From the NCBI GenBank assembly GCA_046349915.1, contig JAXMBL010000004.1:1364001-1428000 (forward strand): a stretch of DNA of 64,000 nucleotides. Reading direction: 5' to 3'. Under the pieces are notes generated by a model. It was given only the letters and a program-made list of their open reading frames with translations. It ran no database searches and had not been told where the DNA came from. Below are positions 1 to 10,974 of the stretch, in pieces. A program made the position numbers and the translations under genes. The stretch's first letter is position 1. Every line of letters begins with the position of its first letter. This stretch comes from CAIXSC01 sp046349915 (lineage in GTDB: Bacteria; Planctomycetota; Planctomycetia; Pirellulales; Pirellulaceae).

Positions 1-1
1 T

Positions 2-3000
2 CCCGATGGATCGGTTCGCATCAACGCCGCGGCTCGCTCGCAGAATCAGTATGTGTCGCTGGCCAGCTTGCCCGACGGCGAGTATTTTGCGCGAGTTCGC
101 ACCGCGAATTCGAGCGTGGGACGCACGGAGTTCTCCCTTCGCTTCCGCACTCTAGTGAATCTCTCCGAGCAAGATGCGAACAACTCGATTGCTCAAGCGA
201 CCTATCTCGGAACCGCGCTCGATGGAGATCGTTACAACGATCTGGCTATTGTTGGATCGACCGATCAAGACTTCTATCGCTTCACCCTGAATAGCTCGCT
301 GGGGAGACCGACGCACGTCAGCGTGATTTCCCGTTACGCCGCGGGCGCCCTGTTTGTTCAATTGATCAACGCCACGACCGGCGCCTCCATCAATCAACCG
401 GCAGGCACTTCCGATATCAGGACCATGTCGCTGGCCAGTCTGCCCGATGGAGATTACGGCTTACGCATCGAGGCGGAAAACACCGGCATCCAGAATAAGT
501 ACGACATCGCATTCGGCACGATTGTGCCGCGGCAAGCCGAGGTCAGTCCGAATCGGATTGCGTTTCGATTGGACACTCGGCCGAATGCCAACGTGACGGT
601 GAACTTTACGTCGAGCAATTCGAAGCAAGGCGCCGTTTCCCCCAGCTCACTCGTGTTTACGCCGGCGAATTGGGATGTCTATCAACTCTTGACCGTGACG
701 CCTCTCGATGACGGGCTCTTTGGTAGCGACGTAACGTATACCGTGACGGGAAAAGCGACCAGCAGCGATCCGGCTTACCAGAATCATGTGGTGACAGCTT
801 CCGTCACCAACGTCGATCGCGGCGATTTCGTTCAGCCGGAAGAGATCGATACGCAAGACGAACAGGGGATGCCCGTCGTCACCATTTCACCCCTGGCGAA
901 ATCCGCGATCACGGAGGGATTGACGGCGCAGGCCTTCCGCTTGACGTTGGATAAAGCGTTTACTCAAACGACCACGGTCACGGTCGACTTCTCGCGCGGA
1001 ACGGCAGTGGAAGGAGTCAATTTCCGGATGAGCGACGGATCGCTATCCCCCTACGCGGTGGTCTTTCCAGCGGGCGTGACCCAACGCGATGTGACGATCA
1101 CCACCAGCCGGGACCAAGTGCAACGAACCGCCCAGAGCGAACCGCTGACCATTCGCGCAACGGTGCTGGATGGAGATGGATACCGGCCTGCTCGCACCGC
1201 CGACCCTGGATACTCGGCGGCCGTCTCGCTGTCCGAGGTCGACCAAGCCGGCTTTTCCGTCATCCACGAATCGGGAGATCTCGCCTCGGCAAGGATCGCC
1301 AACTCCGACGAATTCAGCAAGGCCGCGACTCGTTATCGCATTGCTTTAACGAGCAAGCCGAAGGCTGATGTTTTCGTCCCCATCGCCAGTTCAGATCCCA
1401 CTGAGGGATTGATCAAGATGGATCTTTCCCAAGCAGGCGCCGCGCAGGTCGTGTTGCGCTTCACGCCTGACAACTGGAGTCTTTATCAGACCTTTTATGT
1501 ACAGGGCGTTGACGACCCGATTGTCGATGGGATCGTCTCGTATCAGTTTGTGGTGAGCGCGGATGGAGACGATGACGTCTATCGAGCGCTCAAGCCAGCG
1601 TCGTTCTCCGCGTCGAACGGCGACGACGATGTTGCGGGCATCACGGTCACTTCGCCTCAGGCCACGGTAGATGGTCGGACCAATGTTTTCAGCGTTCGGC
1701 TGAATAATCCTCCCGTGGGTGAAGTGCGGGTCAATATGACGCCGCGAAATGACCAAGCGTCGATCAATGGCGAGCGAGCGGGGGAAACGGCGACGCTGGT
1801 CTTCACCGCCTTGAATTGGAATGTCGCGCAACTTGTGAAAGTTGTCGCGAACGACGACAAGGTGGTCGAATATTTCCATACCAGTCAGATCGACTTCAAA
1901 GTCGATACCGGGCGCATCGTGCCCGACGCGCCTGGCATCGATAACTCGACGTCCGCGACCGCTATCCATCTTGGGGACATCAAGGGAGGATTGCGTATTG
2001 AGAACATGTCGCTGCCAAAGACGACCAGTTTGTTTCCGGGTGAAGAGTGGTATCGGTTCAAAATCTCCGAGTCGCTGACGAGTCATAATAACTTGCGTCT
2101 CACGACCGCCGGCAACAATCAGATTTACCTGCCTTCCGTCGAGATCATTCGGGCCTCGGACATGGTGCGAGTGATTCGCGCGGAACCCACGAGCGCGTTG
2201 CGTAACGCAAACGGAGATGTGCTGGCCCCCGCATTCTTGAAGCAAGCTTTGCGAGGACTCGCGTTCGGCGAGTATTATGTGCGCTTGCTGCCCACGAGCT
2301 CGGCGGATCCGCAATTCACTCTGTGGTTGGACGATGGAGATCGCACCTACGAATCGGTGCAACTCGCCTCCATCCCGGTTTCCATCAAGGATGACGATCT
2401 ACCGATCGCGGAATTGCTGGCGGGGCCTTCCGCTTCGGAAGTGTTCAGCGAGCCAAGTTATGTGGCGGTGCGGCTGAATACGCCAGCGGCTGCGACCTCC
2501 GGCAGCGCGGGAGTTCGCGTGAACTTTCAGGTCACGGGGGGAAGCGCGACTCGCGGCACGTCCCAGTCGACCGAGCATGATTACAACGTTATCGCGGATA
2601 GCTTTGATCCCGTGACTGGAATCGGGTGGGTGCGAGTGGCGCCGGGCGACATTCAGGCGAACATCGGAATTCAGCCAATCGATGACAAGCTTGTCGAAGA
2701 TTTGCCGTTGGAGCTGTCGCAGTACAATCGCACGACTGGCAAGGTGACTGTGTCGGGATTGGCGTCGGTGCTCAAACCCAACGATGCGACGGCGGCGACC
2801 GTTGATTTGGCGCGAGATACGAAAATTGTCGCTCAGTTGGCGAATGGACGTGAATTAGTTTTTACAGTCGGTGCGACAGCTACATTGAACCGCACGGGAT
2901 CGGGTACGACGGCGACGTTCCGGGGAGAAGTGTCGGTGACGCTATCCTCGTACGACGCCACGGATGCCCCCACGCTTACTCAGACGCCGCTGAAAGCTCG

Positions 3001-6000
3001 TGCCAAGTCGGAAACCGTAGCCATCACGTTGTTGCCCGGCGTGGATTATGTATTGCCTCTCGCCCCTGATAAACAGAATGCGCCAGCTAACGTCGCGGCG
3101 AATCTCGATGCGAATCGTGTACAGGCGACGCTGACCATCTTCGACGATGATGTGCCGGGTATTGAGATCAGCGAAGTAGGCGAGCATACGACAGTCGCGG
3201 AAGGGGACGAGGCCCGATACCAAGTGTCGCTGGTCGCCGAACCTAGTCAGGATGTCGTGGTGACGATGACTCCAGGCATGGGGTTGGCCTTCGTCAAACC
3301 GGCGAATAAGTCAACAGAGACATTCACGCCGACTCGCTACAACATGTCGCTTGTGGGCGCACCCGACAATCTCGATGTAACGCTCGTCTCGATCGATGAG
3401 ACCGACAAAGGCTTCACGGCATCGTTCGACGTTCGTCTCACTCGGCCCAAGATCACATCGGTTGCTCAAACTTTGCCGCTAGTGATTGAGGACTCAGGCG
3501 CTGGCGTGGGAGTCGCCAACGCCTCGTCGGACGCCACGGTTTTCGAGATTCCCGCCGCCGGCGCCGTGGACTTCGCGGGTGCGCCAGCCAAGGGAAATTG
3601 GGAAGGAACTCGTCGACTCACTATTCCCAATCTGGTGCGTAAATCGACGGGAGAATTCTCGTTCGTTGCGAAATTAGGCGCCTCGGCGCCCGCGACCATT
3701 ACCTTGACGCCAGCGGCAGCCACGCCACTGTCTGTCGTGGGAAGCAAGTTGACATTCACTCGAGCGAATTGGTTTGTTCCCCAGATCGTGACTATCGCGG
3801 GACTGAACGATGGATTCGCTCAACCCGGCGAGTGGCGGAAGAGCGTAATTACCTATCGGGTCAGCAGCCAAGACTTGATTTGGGACGGTTCTCCCGTGCC
3901 AGTCCAAGAAGTGCACATCCGCGACACGCAATTGGAAGTGGGGGACACGCTAGATGGAATCAGCGGAGCGTTCGGCGCCCTGACTTTGGGGATGCAAGGA
4001 CTGGAAGTGCCACTCGTAGGCTCAGTCGGAGAACTGCCTGGCATCGCCCAGTTGTTCAGCAGCATCGAGTCGCCGCTGCAACGCTCGATTGGCGCCCAAG
4101 AGCACTTGACGGTTCAGGCATTCGAGGAGATTGCGGAGAGCGCCCTGCAGCCGCTGGAAGACTCGGGGAGCGTGGATGAGATTGAAGTGACGCCCTCGTC
4201 CGACGAAGACGAAGTCCGGCTCACTTTGCACGTAGAGAAAAGGCTTCCTGTCGCATCGGTGTCGCTCGACGCCGACTTGGGACTCGAAGCGTTGGGGATC
4301 ACGTTCGCGACCACGGGGACCGCGACGATCGATATGTACTTCCAGTTCGATATCACGATCGGTTGGCACCGAACCTTTGGTTTGTTTATCGACACGGCCG
4401 AGACGGGCGTCGAAATGGGCGCTAAATTGAGTTTGCAAGGGCCAGCTTCTAGCCCGCAATCCCCCTTCAGCGGCGTCGGTTCACTGGGATTCCTGCAACT
4501 GGATTTCACGAATGACCCCGATAATCCCACCGAACTCGCTTTCACGTTCGAGGCGTCTCTCAATGATCTCGACAATATCGCCACGACTCGGTTCTTCGAC
4601 CTGAATGGCGATGGCATCCTGGCGGATACGCCCGTGATCTACCAGGTTGGCGTCGATCAGACGCCGAAAGATGGTCGCATTGATCTGAATGCACAAGGCA
4701 ATCCATTGCTGACGTCGACCACCACGGCCGCACTCGAACCACTCGTCACGATCAGTGGAACGGGACAGAGCACCGCGTTTCCGACGGTTTCGGACATCGC
4801 CAAGGCCGGTGCTCAATGGAGCGGCGCCGCGCAAGCGAACTGGAATACAACCGGCACGAAGGGCGCCTCCTTCGATGAAGCCGAACTGACTTTGAACGAA
4901 GGGCAGTATCTCAAGGAGACGCGAGGCTCTACGACGATTGTTTTCCTGGATGCCAACCGGAACGGCAAACTGGATATCGCTCGACGCAATATCGATCCGG
5001 CGGTGACTCCTTGGACCTCGTTGACGACGGCCGAGAAGGATGCCAGCGAGGTTTGGGTGGCCGCGACATCGAGTGGCGCGATTCCCGAGTTCAGAATCCT
5101 GACCACGGGGACGGGAACCGCGACTCGCCACCATATCGATGTGAATCGCAATGGGCGAGCAGATACGGGCGAGGAAATCTCGGCCAAGCTCCGCAAGAAG
5201 TTAGACAAGGACAACAGCAAGACGCTCGAAGCTGATGTGCGGCAGGATGGCGAAGGATCGTTCTCGCAAGGTACCAGCACCGCGTTCTATGATTGGAACG
5301 CCAACCAGAAGCAGGATTTCAACGAGCCGTTCATTTCATTCGCGTTCCGCGACTTTGAACTGGATCTGGACGTTGCCATAGAAGACGGTGGGAACCTGCT
5401 GTTTATCGATCTGGATGGCGATGGCGAAAGGGACTCGAATGAACCTCGCGTGCTCTACGAAGATTTCGACTCGGTCGCCGTCTTGGATTTGAATGCCAAC
5501 GGTCTCCGCGATACGAATGAGCCCGCGACGAAGCGAGCGACCCAGCAATTCTCCATCGCTCAATCGCAAGTCAACAGTGCGACCTCGACGATTTCGTTCA
5601 ACACCTATTCGCGTCCCGTACTGACGGTTGATGGCATTCGCTTTATCGACCTGGATCGCAATGGCGAATTGACGACGAACGGAGAGGGAACTCCGCTGGA
5701 ACCGTGGGCGGAGCAACGCGTCACGCTCGAGAACGATGACATCAACCGATTGATTCAGCGCATTCATGCTGCGAATCCCAATCTGTTCGCCACTATCCGG
5801 ACCGATATCGAGAAACTCCAGGCAGGGACGACGCTCGATAGCACGGCTCAATCTCGCGTCGCCAGTGAATTTCGAAAACAAGTCGGCGCGGGACGCATCA
5901 TCGTGCAACCGGGAGACGGCGATCGCCTCACCCTCGCGGAATTAAATGCCTATCGAAAGTCGCAGTCCAGCAGTGGAGGGACGAGGGCGGACAAGGCAAA

Positions 6001-9000
6001 GTCCACCGCGGAAGATCTCTTCACATTCCAGTTCCAGGGAGGCGCCAATATCGGCTTCAAGACGCGTAGCAGCATCAGCGGCAGCACGATGATGCCATCC
6101 CTTGAATTCGATTTGGCGGTCAGTCTCCCGCTGTTCAACTACGGCAACTCGGAACAAGCGGACGACCAAGGATTCTCCGTCGAGTTTAAGAATGTGGCGA
6201 TGGACCTGGGGAGTTTCCTACAGGGTTACGTCGAGCCCATTTTGGCGACGGCGAACGATGTGATTGGTCCCATCAAGCCCATCGTCACCGCGCTGAACGC
6301 CGACACCAAATTGCTCGGCAAACTTGGTTTGGCCTCCGTTTTTGAAAGCGATGGGCGTCCAGGAGTATCGCTGCTTGAAATTGCCCGCAAAATCAAGTCG
6401 GGGAATGCGGCCGAAGTGGCGAAGATCGACAAAGCGATCAAGTTCGCGGGACAGGTTCAGACGCTGGTCGATGTCATCGACACGTTGTCGGAGAGCATTG
6501 GCGGCGACTCGACAAAGCTCCAGTTCGGCGACTTCTCGTTGAACGACCTACGAGCGGCTAGCGACGAACCGGCGAACTCGGCGGCCCAAACTCGCTCCAC
6601 TCGCCGCGCGGATGGCTCGGCGGGAGCGACCACCGCCGTTCCTCGCACCACGTCCGCACAGATCGAGAATCAAGCGAAGAAGTCGAGTGCTTTCGGCAGC
6701 AAGTTCAACGCACTTAAGCGAGTCGATGGGTTGACGATCAATCTGTTCGAGCCCAGCACCGTGATGGCGTTGATCATGGGCGAGCCGAACGTCAATCTCG
6801 TCACTTACGATGTCCCTGACTTCGCTTTTGATTTCAAAGTCAGCCGACAGTTCCGCATCTGGGGACCGATCGCAGGCAAGTTGGAAGGCGGTTTCAGCGT
6901 TTCCACGGACCTTATGGTCGGATACGACACGGCGGGAATTCAAGCCTGGTCGGAAACGGGCTTCGATCCGCTGAAGTCGTACTTGGCGCTGGATGGCATC
7001 TTCGTCAACGACTGGACCTCGGCGGGTGTTGAAAAAGACGAGTTGACCGTGTCGGCGTTCGTTGCCGCGGGAGTGGGAATCGATATCGGAATCGCCAGCG
7101 GTTTCGTCAAGGGAGGCGTCGAAGGGACCGTTGGATTCGATCTCATCGATGCGGGTGAGCGAGGAGGCACGTCGGACGGGAAGATTCGTGGTAGCGATAT
7201 CATTCAGAAGCTGTCCACGTCTCCCGCCGATCTATTCGATCTGAGCGGAAAGGTCTCGGCATTTCTCGCCGCCGAAGTCCGAGTCAATTTGTTGTTCTTC
7301 AAGAAAAAGGTCTACGACAACAAGCTGGCATCGTTTGAGTTGGCTCGATTCCGCTTGAGCCCAGGCGCCGGCTCAGGCTCCAGCCTGGCGGGAAAAGTGC
7401 AGACGGGCCCCATCTCGGGTGGAACCGTTTGGTTCGACGCGAACAACAACTTGATGCGAGATGACGGCGAGCCGTTCGCGATTACCGACATCGAAGGGAA
7501 TTACGAGCTGATCGTGCCTGACGATTTCGATTTGGCGACAGGGACCATCCGAGTCGAGGGAGGAAAAGACGCCAGCACGGGACTCGATTCGCTCGTGGTG
7601 GTCGCGACGCCGATCGGCGGGAACGCAACGGCACTGACGTCGCTCGAAGAAGCGTTGGTGGTGGATGTTGGCTTGGGAGTGGAAGAGAGCCAATCGTTGA
7701 TCGAAGAGACATTTGGCATTGATCGCAGCGTTGATCTGTCGACGTTTGCTCACCACGATGAAGCACTCGCTGGAAACGTACTCGCCGGTCCCGTGTTGGT
7801 GGCCGAGAACAATGTGAACAGCGTGATTCACGAAGTGGTAGCGGCTCTCGCGGGAGCTGCGGGAGTCCCACTAGGCGATCGCCAAACTGCGGGGGTTTTC
7901 AGCGAAGCGGCCTACATTGCTCTCGCTCGACACCTGCATCTGCATGATCTCGATCTGACGAACGCCGACCAATTGAAGCTCCTCGTGATGGAGACGGCGA
8001 CGATCGCCAATGAGTTGTTCGCCGAGTTGGAATCGAACGCACGCGTTGATGTCACTCGACTCGCCTCGTTCGAGAACGAAATCGCCGGTGTGTTGCAGAC
8101 CACGGTTCTCGTCCAACGATCGGTGGCGGCTCAGTCGGCGAGCGTCGTCGAGATGGCTCATCACGTGACGCAGGCCAAAGTGATGGCGAATGGCCAAGTC
8201 GCCGACAGCATTTATCGCATGGTGCGCGGCGAGATTCCCGCCAGCCAGCTATTGGACGACTACGGGGGATCGCTCGAGGCCGCCTTGGCCGCGATCGGCA
8301 TCGTTGAACTTCCGCCGTTGATCTCGCAAGTGCCCGACATTCAAGCGGTCGAGGATGAACCGGTTGCGCCGATTCCCTTCTCGGTTCGTCGACAAACCTC
8401 GGCGCCAGGGGTGATTACGGTCGACGTATTTTCGGATAACGAAACTTTGCTCCCCGAGGGAGCCTTCGTGGTGAATCCGCTGGGCCAGTCCCAGGGCGAA
8501 GAGCAGTTCGAACTGATTGTCACCCCGGCGGCCTACATGTTTGGTCAAGCAACCATCACACTACATGTAGCGGATAGCGCGGGCGAAGGCGCAACCGAGT
8601 CCTTCCTGCTGGATGTTGCGTGGAAGAATCATGCACCGATCGCCGAGGATGATCTGGCGGTTGCGGTTCCAGGACGCCCTGTCGTCGTTTATCCCTTGGA
8701 CAACGATAGCGATTTGGATGAAGACTTCCTGCGAGTTGGCTTAGTGTCCGTGCCCGAAGACGGCGAGGCGGTCGTGGGGTTTGACGGCGAGGTGACTTAC
8801 ACCCCGGCCGCTCATGCCACGGGAACTCGTACGCTGGTGTACGAAGTGGACGATGGCAACGGCGGCGTGGCGACCGCCAGCATTACGTTTGAATTGCAGG
8901 CCGGCGCCGCGGACTTGGAGGTCACGCAAACAGTTTCGCCTTACTCGATGTCGGGGCATGAACTGGTATACGCCTTCACCGTGCGCAATACGGGCCCCGA

Positions 9001-9985
9001 GTCAGCCCTGGGGGTTGTCGTGTGGGATCAGTTGCCGCCAGAGGTGACATTTGTCTCCGCGACGGCGCCCGAAGGATTCGTCGTGGAGGCGCCCGCCGTG
9101 GGAGCGACCGGCGAGGTGGTGTTCCATGCGAACGAGTTGCCGCGCGACGCTGTTGTGAACTTCCTCGTCGTGGGTCGAGTATCGACAACGACGCCAGACG
9201 GAGTGGTGTTGCCTAACCAGGTGTCGGCTTACTCCGAGTCCTTCGACATCGAGCCCGCGAACAATAGCTCAACGAGTGAAACGACGAACAATCGGTCAGG
9301 GGTTGCGTTGGCGCCCAGCGCGGTTGATGTGGGCCAGACCGATCTTGTCGTCTGGGGATCGGCCAGCGCGAACAACATCCAGGTGCAGACCGCGGCACAA
9401 GGCATGGTGCGGGTCATCATGGATCGAGTCACGTACGGCCCGTTCCAGCCTACCGCCAGGATCGTCGTGCTTGCCGGTGGTGGCAACGATACCGTGCGAA
9501 TCGACTCGTCGATCAAACAAACCGCGTTGGTGTATGGCGATCAAGGAAACGACACTTTGTATGCGGGCAACAGCCCGACCGTGTTGGTGGGAGGCGATGA
9601 TCAGGATACGCTGATCGCTGGTCGTGGCAGGAATCTGCTGTTCGGCGGTCTCGGGGCCGATCGACTGGATGGAAGCGTGGGAGACAACCTGCTGATTGGC
9701 GGCGTGACCAACCATGATGCTCATCAGAAGGCTTTAGTCTCGCTGCTTAGCGAATGGTCCTCGCCAACCACCGGCTACGACCCCCGCATCACGCATCTGA
9801 CGACAGGCAGCGGTGGATTAAACAATGGCTATCGCTTGGATGCCGAAACGGTACATGACGATGCAGCGATCGACATGTTGATTGGCGGCCTCGGTCAGAA
9901 CTGGTACTTCTCGCACGATTTGACGAGCGTTAAGAAGGATCAGATCCAGCGCCGAAAGGCCAACGAGAGGGTCACTCGGTTGTAA
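2..9985 (+). CDS. Giant multi-domain surface/secreted protein (5' end outside window)
   Basis: The reading frame is open from base 2, so the start lies upstream; the GTG at 53 sits inside a repeated segment (SLASLPDGEY, again near residue 142 as SLASLPDGDY) and is not the true start. About 3,327 residues are visible. In order: PPC-like segments (residues 1-175 and about 650-790), Calx-beta-like domains (about 290-420 and later), a run of Asp/Asn-rich EF-hand-like loops such as DLNGDG, DANRNG, DVNRNG, DLDGDG (about 1530-1870), an SdrD-B-like segment (about 2470), a cadherin-like domain (about 2880-2960), a DUF11 domain (about 2970-3080) and RTX-like glycine/aspartate nonapeptides (GGGNDT, GDQGNDT, GGLGAD; about 3155-3235). 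Such architecture is typical of calcium-dependent exported adhesins or matrix proteins of planctomycetes. A structural or adhesive role is inferred; no catalytic domain was recognised. Confidence 0.85.
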   Translation, partial: PDGSVRINAAARSQNQYVSLASLPDGEYFARVRTANSSVGRTEFSLRFRTLVNLSEQDANNSIAQATYLGTALDGDRYNDLAIVGSTDQDFYRFTLNSSLGRPTHVSVISRYAAGALFVQLINATTGASINQPAGTSDIRTMSLASLPDGDYGLRIEAENTGIQNKYDIAFGTIVPRQAEVSPNRIAFRLDTRPNANVTVNFTSSNSKQGAVSPSSLVFTPANWDVYQLLTVTPLDDGLFGSDVTYTVTGKATSSDPAYQNHVVTASVTNVDRGDFVQPEEIDTQDEQGMPVVTISPLAKSAITEGLTAQAFRLTLDKAFTQTTTVTVDFSRGTAVEGVNFRMSDGSLSPYAVVFPAGVTQRDVTITTSRDQVQRTAQSEPLTIRATVLDGDGYRPARTADPGYSAAVSLSEVDQAGFSVIHESGDLASARIANSDEFSKAATRYRIALTSKPKADVFVPIASSDPTEGLIKMDLSQAGAAQVVLRFTPDNWSLYQTFYVQGVDDPIVDGIVSYQFVVSADGDDDVYRALKPASFSASNGDDDVAGITVTSPQATVDGRTNVFSVRLNNPPVGEVRVNMTPRNDQASINGERAGETATLVFTALNWNVAQLVKVVANDDKVVEYFHTSQIDFKVDTGRIVPDAPGIDNSTSATAIHLGDIKGGLRIENMSLPKTTSLFPGEEWYRFKISESLTSHNNLRLTTAGNNQIYLPSVEIIRASDMVRVIRAEPTSALRNANGDVLAPAFLKQALRGLAFGEYYVRLLPTSSADPQFTLWLDDGDRTYESVQLASIPVSIKDDDLPIAELLAGPSASEVFSEPSYVAVRLNTPAAATSGSAGVRVNFQVTGGSATRGTSQSTEHDYNVIADSFDPVTGIGWVRVAPGDIQANIGIQPIDDKLVEDLPLELSQYNRTTGKVTVSGLASVLKPNDATAATVDLARDTKIVAQLANGRELVFTVGATATLNRTGSGTTATFRGEVSVTLSSYDATDAPTLTQTPLKARAKSETVAITLLPGVDYVLPLAPDKQNAPANVAANLDANRVQATLTIFDDDVPGIEISEVGEHTTVAEGDEARYQVSLVAEPSQDVVVTMTPGMGLAFVKPANKSTETFTPTRYNMSLVGAPDNLDVTLVSIDETDKGFTASFDVRLTRPKITSVAQTLPLVIEDSGAGVGVANASSDATVFEIPAAGAVDFAGAPAKGNWEGTRRLTIPNLVRKSTGEFSFVAKLGASAPATITLTPAAATPLSVVGSKLTFTRANWFVPQIVTIAGLNDGFAQPGEWRKSVITYRVSSQDLIWDGSPVPVQEVHIRDTQLEVGDTLDGISGAFGALTLGMQGLEVPLVGSVGELPGIAQLFSSIESPLQRSIGAQEHLTVQAFEEIAESALQPLEDSGSVDEIEVTPSSDEDEVRLTLHVEKRLPVASVSLDADLGLEALGITFATTGTATIDMYFQFDITIGWHRTFGLFIDTAETGVEMGAKLSLQGPASSPQSPFSGVGSLGFLQLDFTNDPDNPTELAFTFEASLNDLDNIATTRFFDLNGDGILADTPVIYQVGVDQTPKDGRIDLNAQGNPLLTSTTTAALEPLVTISGTGQSTAFPTVSDIAKAGAQWSGAAQANWNTTGTKGASFDEAELTLNEGQYLKETRGSTTIVFLDANRNGKLDIARRNIDPAVTPWTSLTTAEKDASEVWVAATSSGAIPEFRILTTGTGTATRHHIDVNRNGRADTGEEISAKLRKKLDKDNSKTLEADVRQDGEGSFSQGTSTAFYDWNANQKQDFNEPFISFAFRDFELDLDVAIEDGGNLLFIDLDGDGERDSNEPRVLYEDFDSVAVLDLNANGLRDTNEPATKRATQQFSIAQSQVNSATSTISFNTYSRPVLTVDGIRFIDLDRNGELTTNGEGTPLEPWAEQRVTLENDDINRLIQRIHAANPNLFATIRTDIEKLQAGTTLDSTAQSRVASEFRKQVGAGRIIVQPGDGDRLTLAELNAYRKSQSSSGGTRADKAKSTAEDLFTFQFQGGANIGFKTRSSISGSTMMPSLEFDLAVSLPLFNYGNSEQADDQGFSVEFKNVAMDLGSFLQGYVEPILATANDVIGPIKPIVTALNADTKLLGKLGLASVFESDGRPGVSLLEIARKIKSGNAAEVAKIDKAIKFAGQVQTLVDVIDTLSESIGGDSTKLQFGDFSLNDLRAASDEPANSAAQTRSTRRADGSAGATTAVPRTTSAQIENQAKKSSAFGSKFNALKRVDGLTINLFEPSTVMALIMGEPNVNLVTYDVPDFAFDFKVSRQFRIWGPIAGKLEGGFSVSTDLMVGYDTAGIQAWSETGFDPLKSYLALDGIFVNDWTSAGVEKDELTVSAFVAAGVGIDIGIASGFVKGGVEGTVGFDLIDAGERGGTSDGKIRGSDIIQKLSTSPADLFDLSGKVSAFLAAEVRVNLLFFKKKVYDNKLASFELARFRLSPGAGSGSSLAGKVQTGPISGGTVWFDANNNLMRDDGEPFAITDIEGNYELIVPDDFDLATGTIRVEGGKDASTGLDSLVVVATPIGGNATALTSLEEALVVDVGLGVEESQSLIEETFGIDRSVDLSTFAHHDEALAGNVLAGPVLVAENNVNSVIHEVVAALAGAAGVPLGDRQTAGVFSEAAYIALARHLHLHDLDLTNADQLKLLVMETATIANELFAELESNARVDVTRLASFENEIAGVLQTTVLVQRSVAAQSASVVEMAHHVTQAKVMANGQVADSIYRMVRGEIPASQLLDDYGGSLEAALAAIGIVELPPLISQVPDIQAVEDEPVAPIPFSVRRQTSAPGVITVDVFSDNETLLPEGAFVVNPLGQSQGEEQFELIVTPAAYMFGQATITLHVADSAGEGATESFLLDVAWKNHAPIAEDDLAVAVPGRPVVVYPLDNDSDLDEDFLRVGLVSVPEDGEAVVGFDGEVTYTPAAHATGTRTLVYEVDDGNGGVATASITFELQAGAADLEVTQTVSPYSMSGHELVYAFTVRNTGPESALGVVVWDQLPPEVTFVSATAPEGFVVEAPAVGATGEVVFHANELPRDAVVNFLVVGRVSTTTPDGVVLPNQVSAYSESFDIEPANNSSTSETTNNRSGVALAPSAVDVGQTDLVVWGSASANNIQVQTAAQGMVRVIMDRVTYGPFQPTARIVVLAGGGNDTVRIDSSIKQTALVYGDQGNDTLYAGNSPTVLVGGDDQDTLIAGRGRNLLFGGLGADRLDGSVGDNLLIGGVTNHDAHQKALVSLLSEWSSPTTGYDPRITHLTTGSGGLNNGYRLDAETVHDDAAIDMLIGGLGQNWYFSHDLTSVKKDQIQRRKANERVTRL

Positions 9986-10024
9986 GGCAGCCGAGAGAGC
10001 ATGAGCTCAATCTGGCTGCGCTGT

Positions 10025-10060
10025 CGATTCGAGGCGATCTCCGTTTATCGCCTCGAATCG
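10025..10060. other. Perfect 14-bp inverted repeat over the rhomboid stop codon
   Basis: Bases 10025-10038 and 10047-10060 are exact reverse complements with an 8-base loop. The element lies between the convergent giant-protein and rhomboid genes and contains the rhomboid stop codon. No T-run follows on either strand, so it is not a classical intrinsic terminator. It may still act as a bidirectional 3'-end structure. Confidence 0.5.
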
Positions 10061-10956
10061 AAGAACCCCCAAGCCAGGCCCGTGAGCAACCCGCCGGTGT
10101 GGCAAGCGTTGGCGACCGGCGGCAGCCACTTGCCCAGCGAATCGGCGAACGCCTCCATGCCTGAGAGAATGCACAGGCTGTAGAAAATCATGGTCATAAT
10201 GATCGTGTCGCGTCCAATGACGATTCCGGATTCGGGGCGTCGTTCGGTCATGATCCAGGCGTAGCCGAACAAACCGAAAACGACTCCTGAAAATCCGCCG
10301 AAGTACGGCGAATGCGTCCATGAGTATTGGACAACGTTCGAAATGACGGCGGTGACTAGGATCATGATGGCCAGGTAAACGGCGCCGCGACGATCTTCGA
10401 TCGCGCCGCCGAAGTAGTGGAACGCCAGCATGTTCATGATCAAGTGACTGATGCTCAAGTGAATGAAGGCCGGAGTGACCAATCGCCACACCTGCCCCGA
10501 CTTGATGCTTGACCAACCATCCGCGGGTGCTCGCCCATCGGCACGGATCGCCGTGAACGACAGATGAGGATTCAGGCGAGTTCGTTCCCCCGAGACGATG
10601 AAGACGAGGGCGCACAGAATGGCGATGGCCAATACCACGGGACGCCGTCGCGGCGTCGCTCGTCGCAATACCTCGCCCGCGTCGACCTGTAGTTCCATCG
10701 CCTTGCGCCGCTGCTGAACTTGCTCCAGTCGCTTGGCGGCGGCCGCCGCCTGCGCCGAGTCGTAGCGAGGGTCGCGAGGCGCTTCGCGATAGCGCTGCAA
10801 CTCTTGGCGAGCCGATTCGACTTTGTCTTCCTCGCGAGCCCAAACGGCCCACTCGCCGCCTTCGGGCTCCACCTGGACTTCAATCCCCATCATGAATAGA
10901 TGGTCGCCCAGTCGCACCGCATCAAACTCGGTCGGAACGTTGCCAATGTGACGCAT
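10045..10956 (-). CDS. Rhomboid-family intramembrane serine protease
   Basis: A 303-residue membrane protein. A soluble N-terminal part (1-115, with a helical charged stretch around 50-90) is followed by about six hydrophobic segments. The rhomboid signature is present: WR in QVWRLVTP, the HxxxN-type segment HLIMNM, the catalytic serine in GGFSGVVFG (S223) and the catalytic histidine in NACHTGG (H286). The N-terminal cytoplasmic domain plus six-helix core resembles the GlpG layout. Rhomboids cleave transmembrane segments of other membrane proteins; the substrate here is unknown. It is the last gene of a minus-strand run, 18 bases after the YgfZ-like gene. Confidence 0.9.
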   Translation of the reverse strand: MRHIGNVPTEFDAVRLGDHLFMMGIEVQVEPEGGEWAVWAREEDKVESARQELQRYREAPRDPRYDSAQAAAAAKRLEQVQQRRKAMELQVDAGEVLRRATPRRRPVVLAIAILCALVFIVSGERTRLNPHLSFTAIRADGRAPADGWSSIKSGQVWRLVTPAFIHLSISHLIMNMLAFHYFGGAIEDRRGAVYLAIMILVTAVISNVVQYSWTHSPYFGGFSGVVFGLFGYAWIMTERRPESGIVIGRDTIIMTMIFYSLCILSGMEAFADSLGKWLPPVANACHTGGLLTGLAWGFFDSRR

Positions 10957-10974
10957 GAAAGACTTCCGCGCAGG

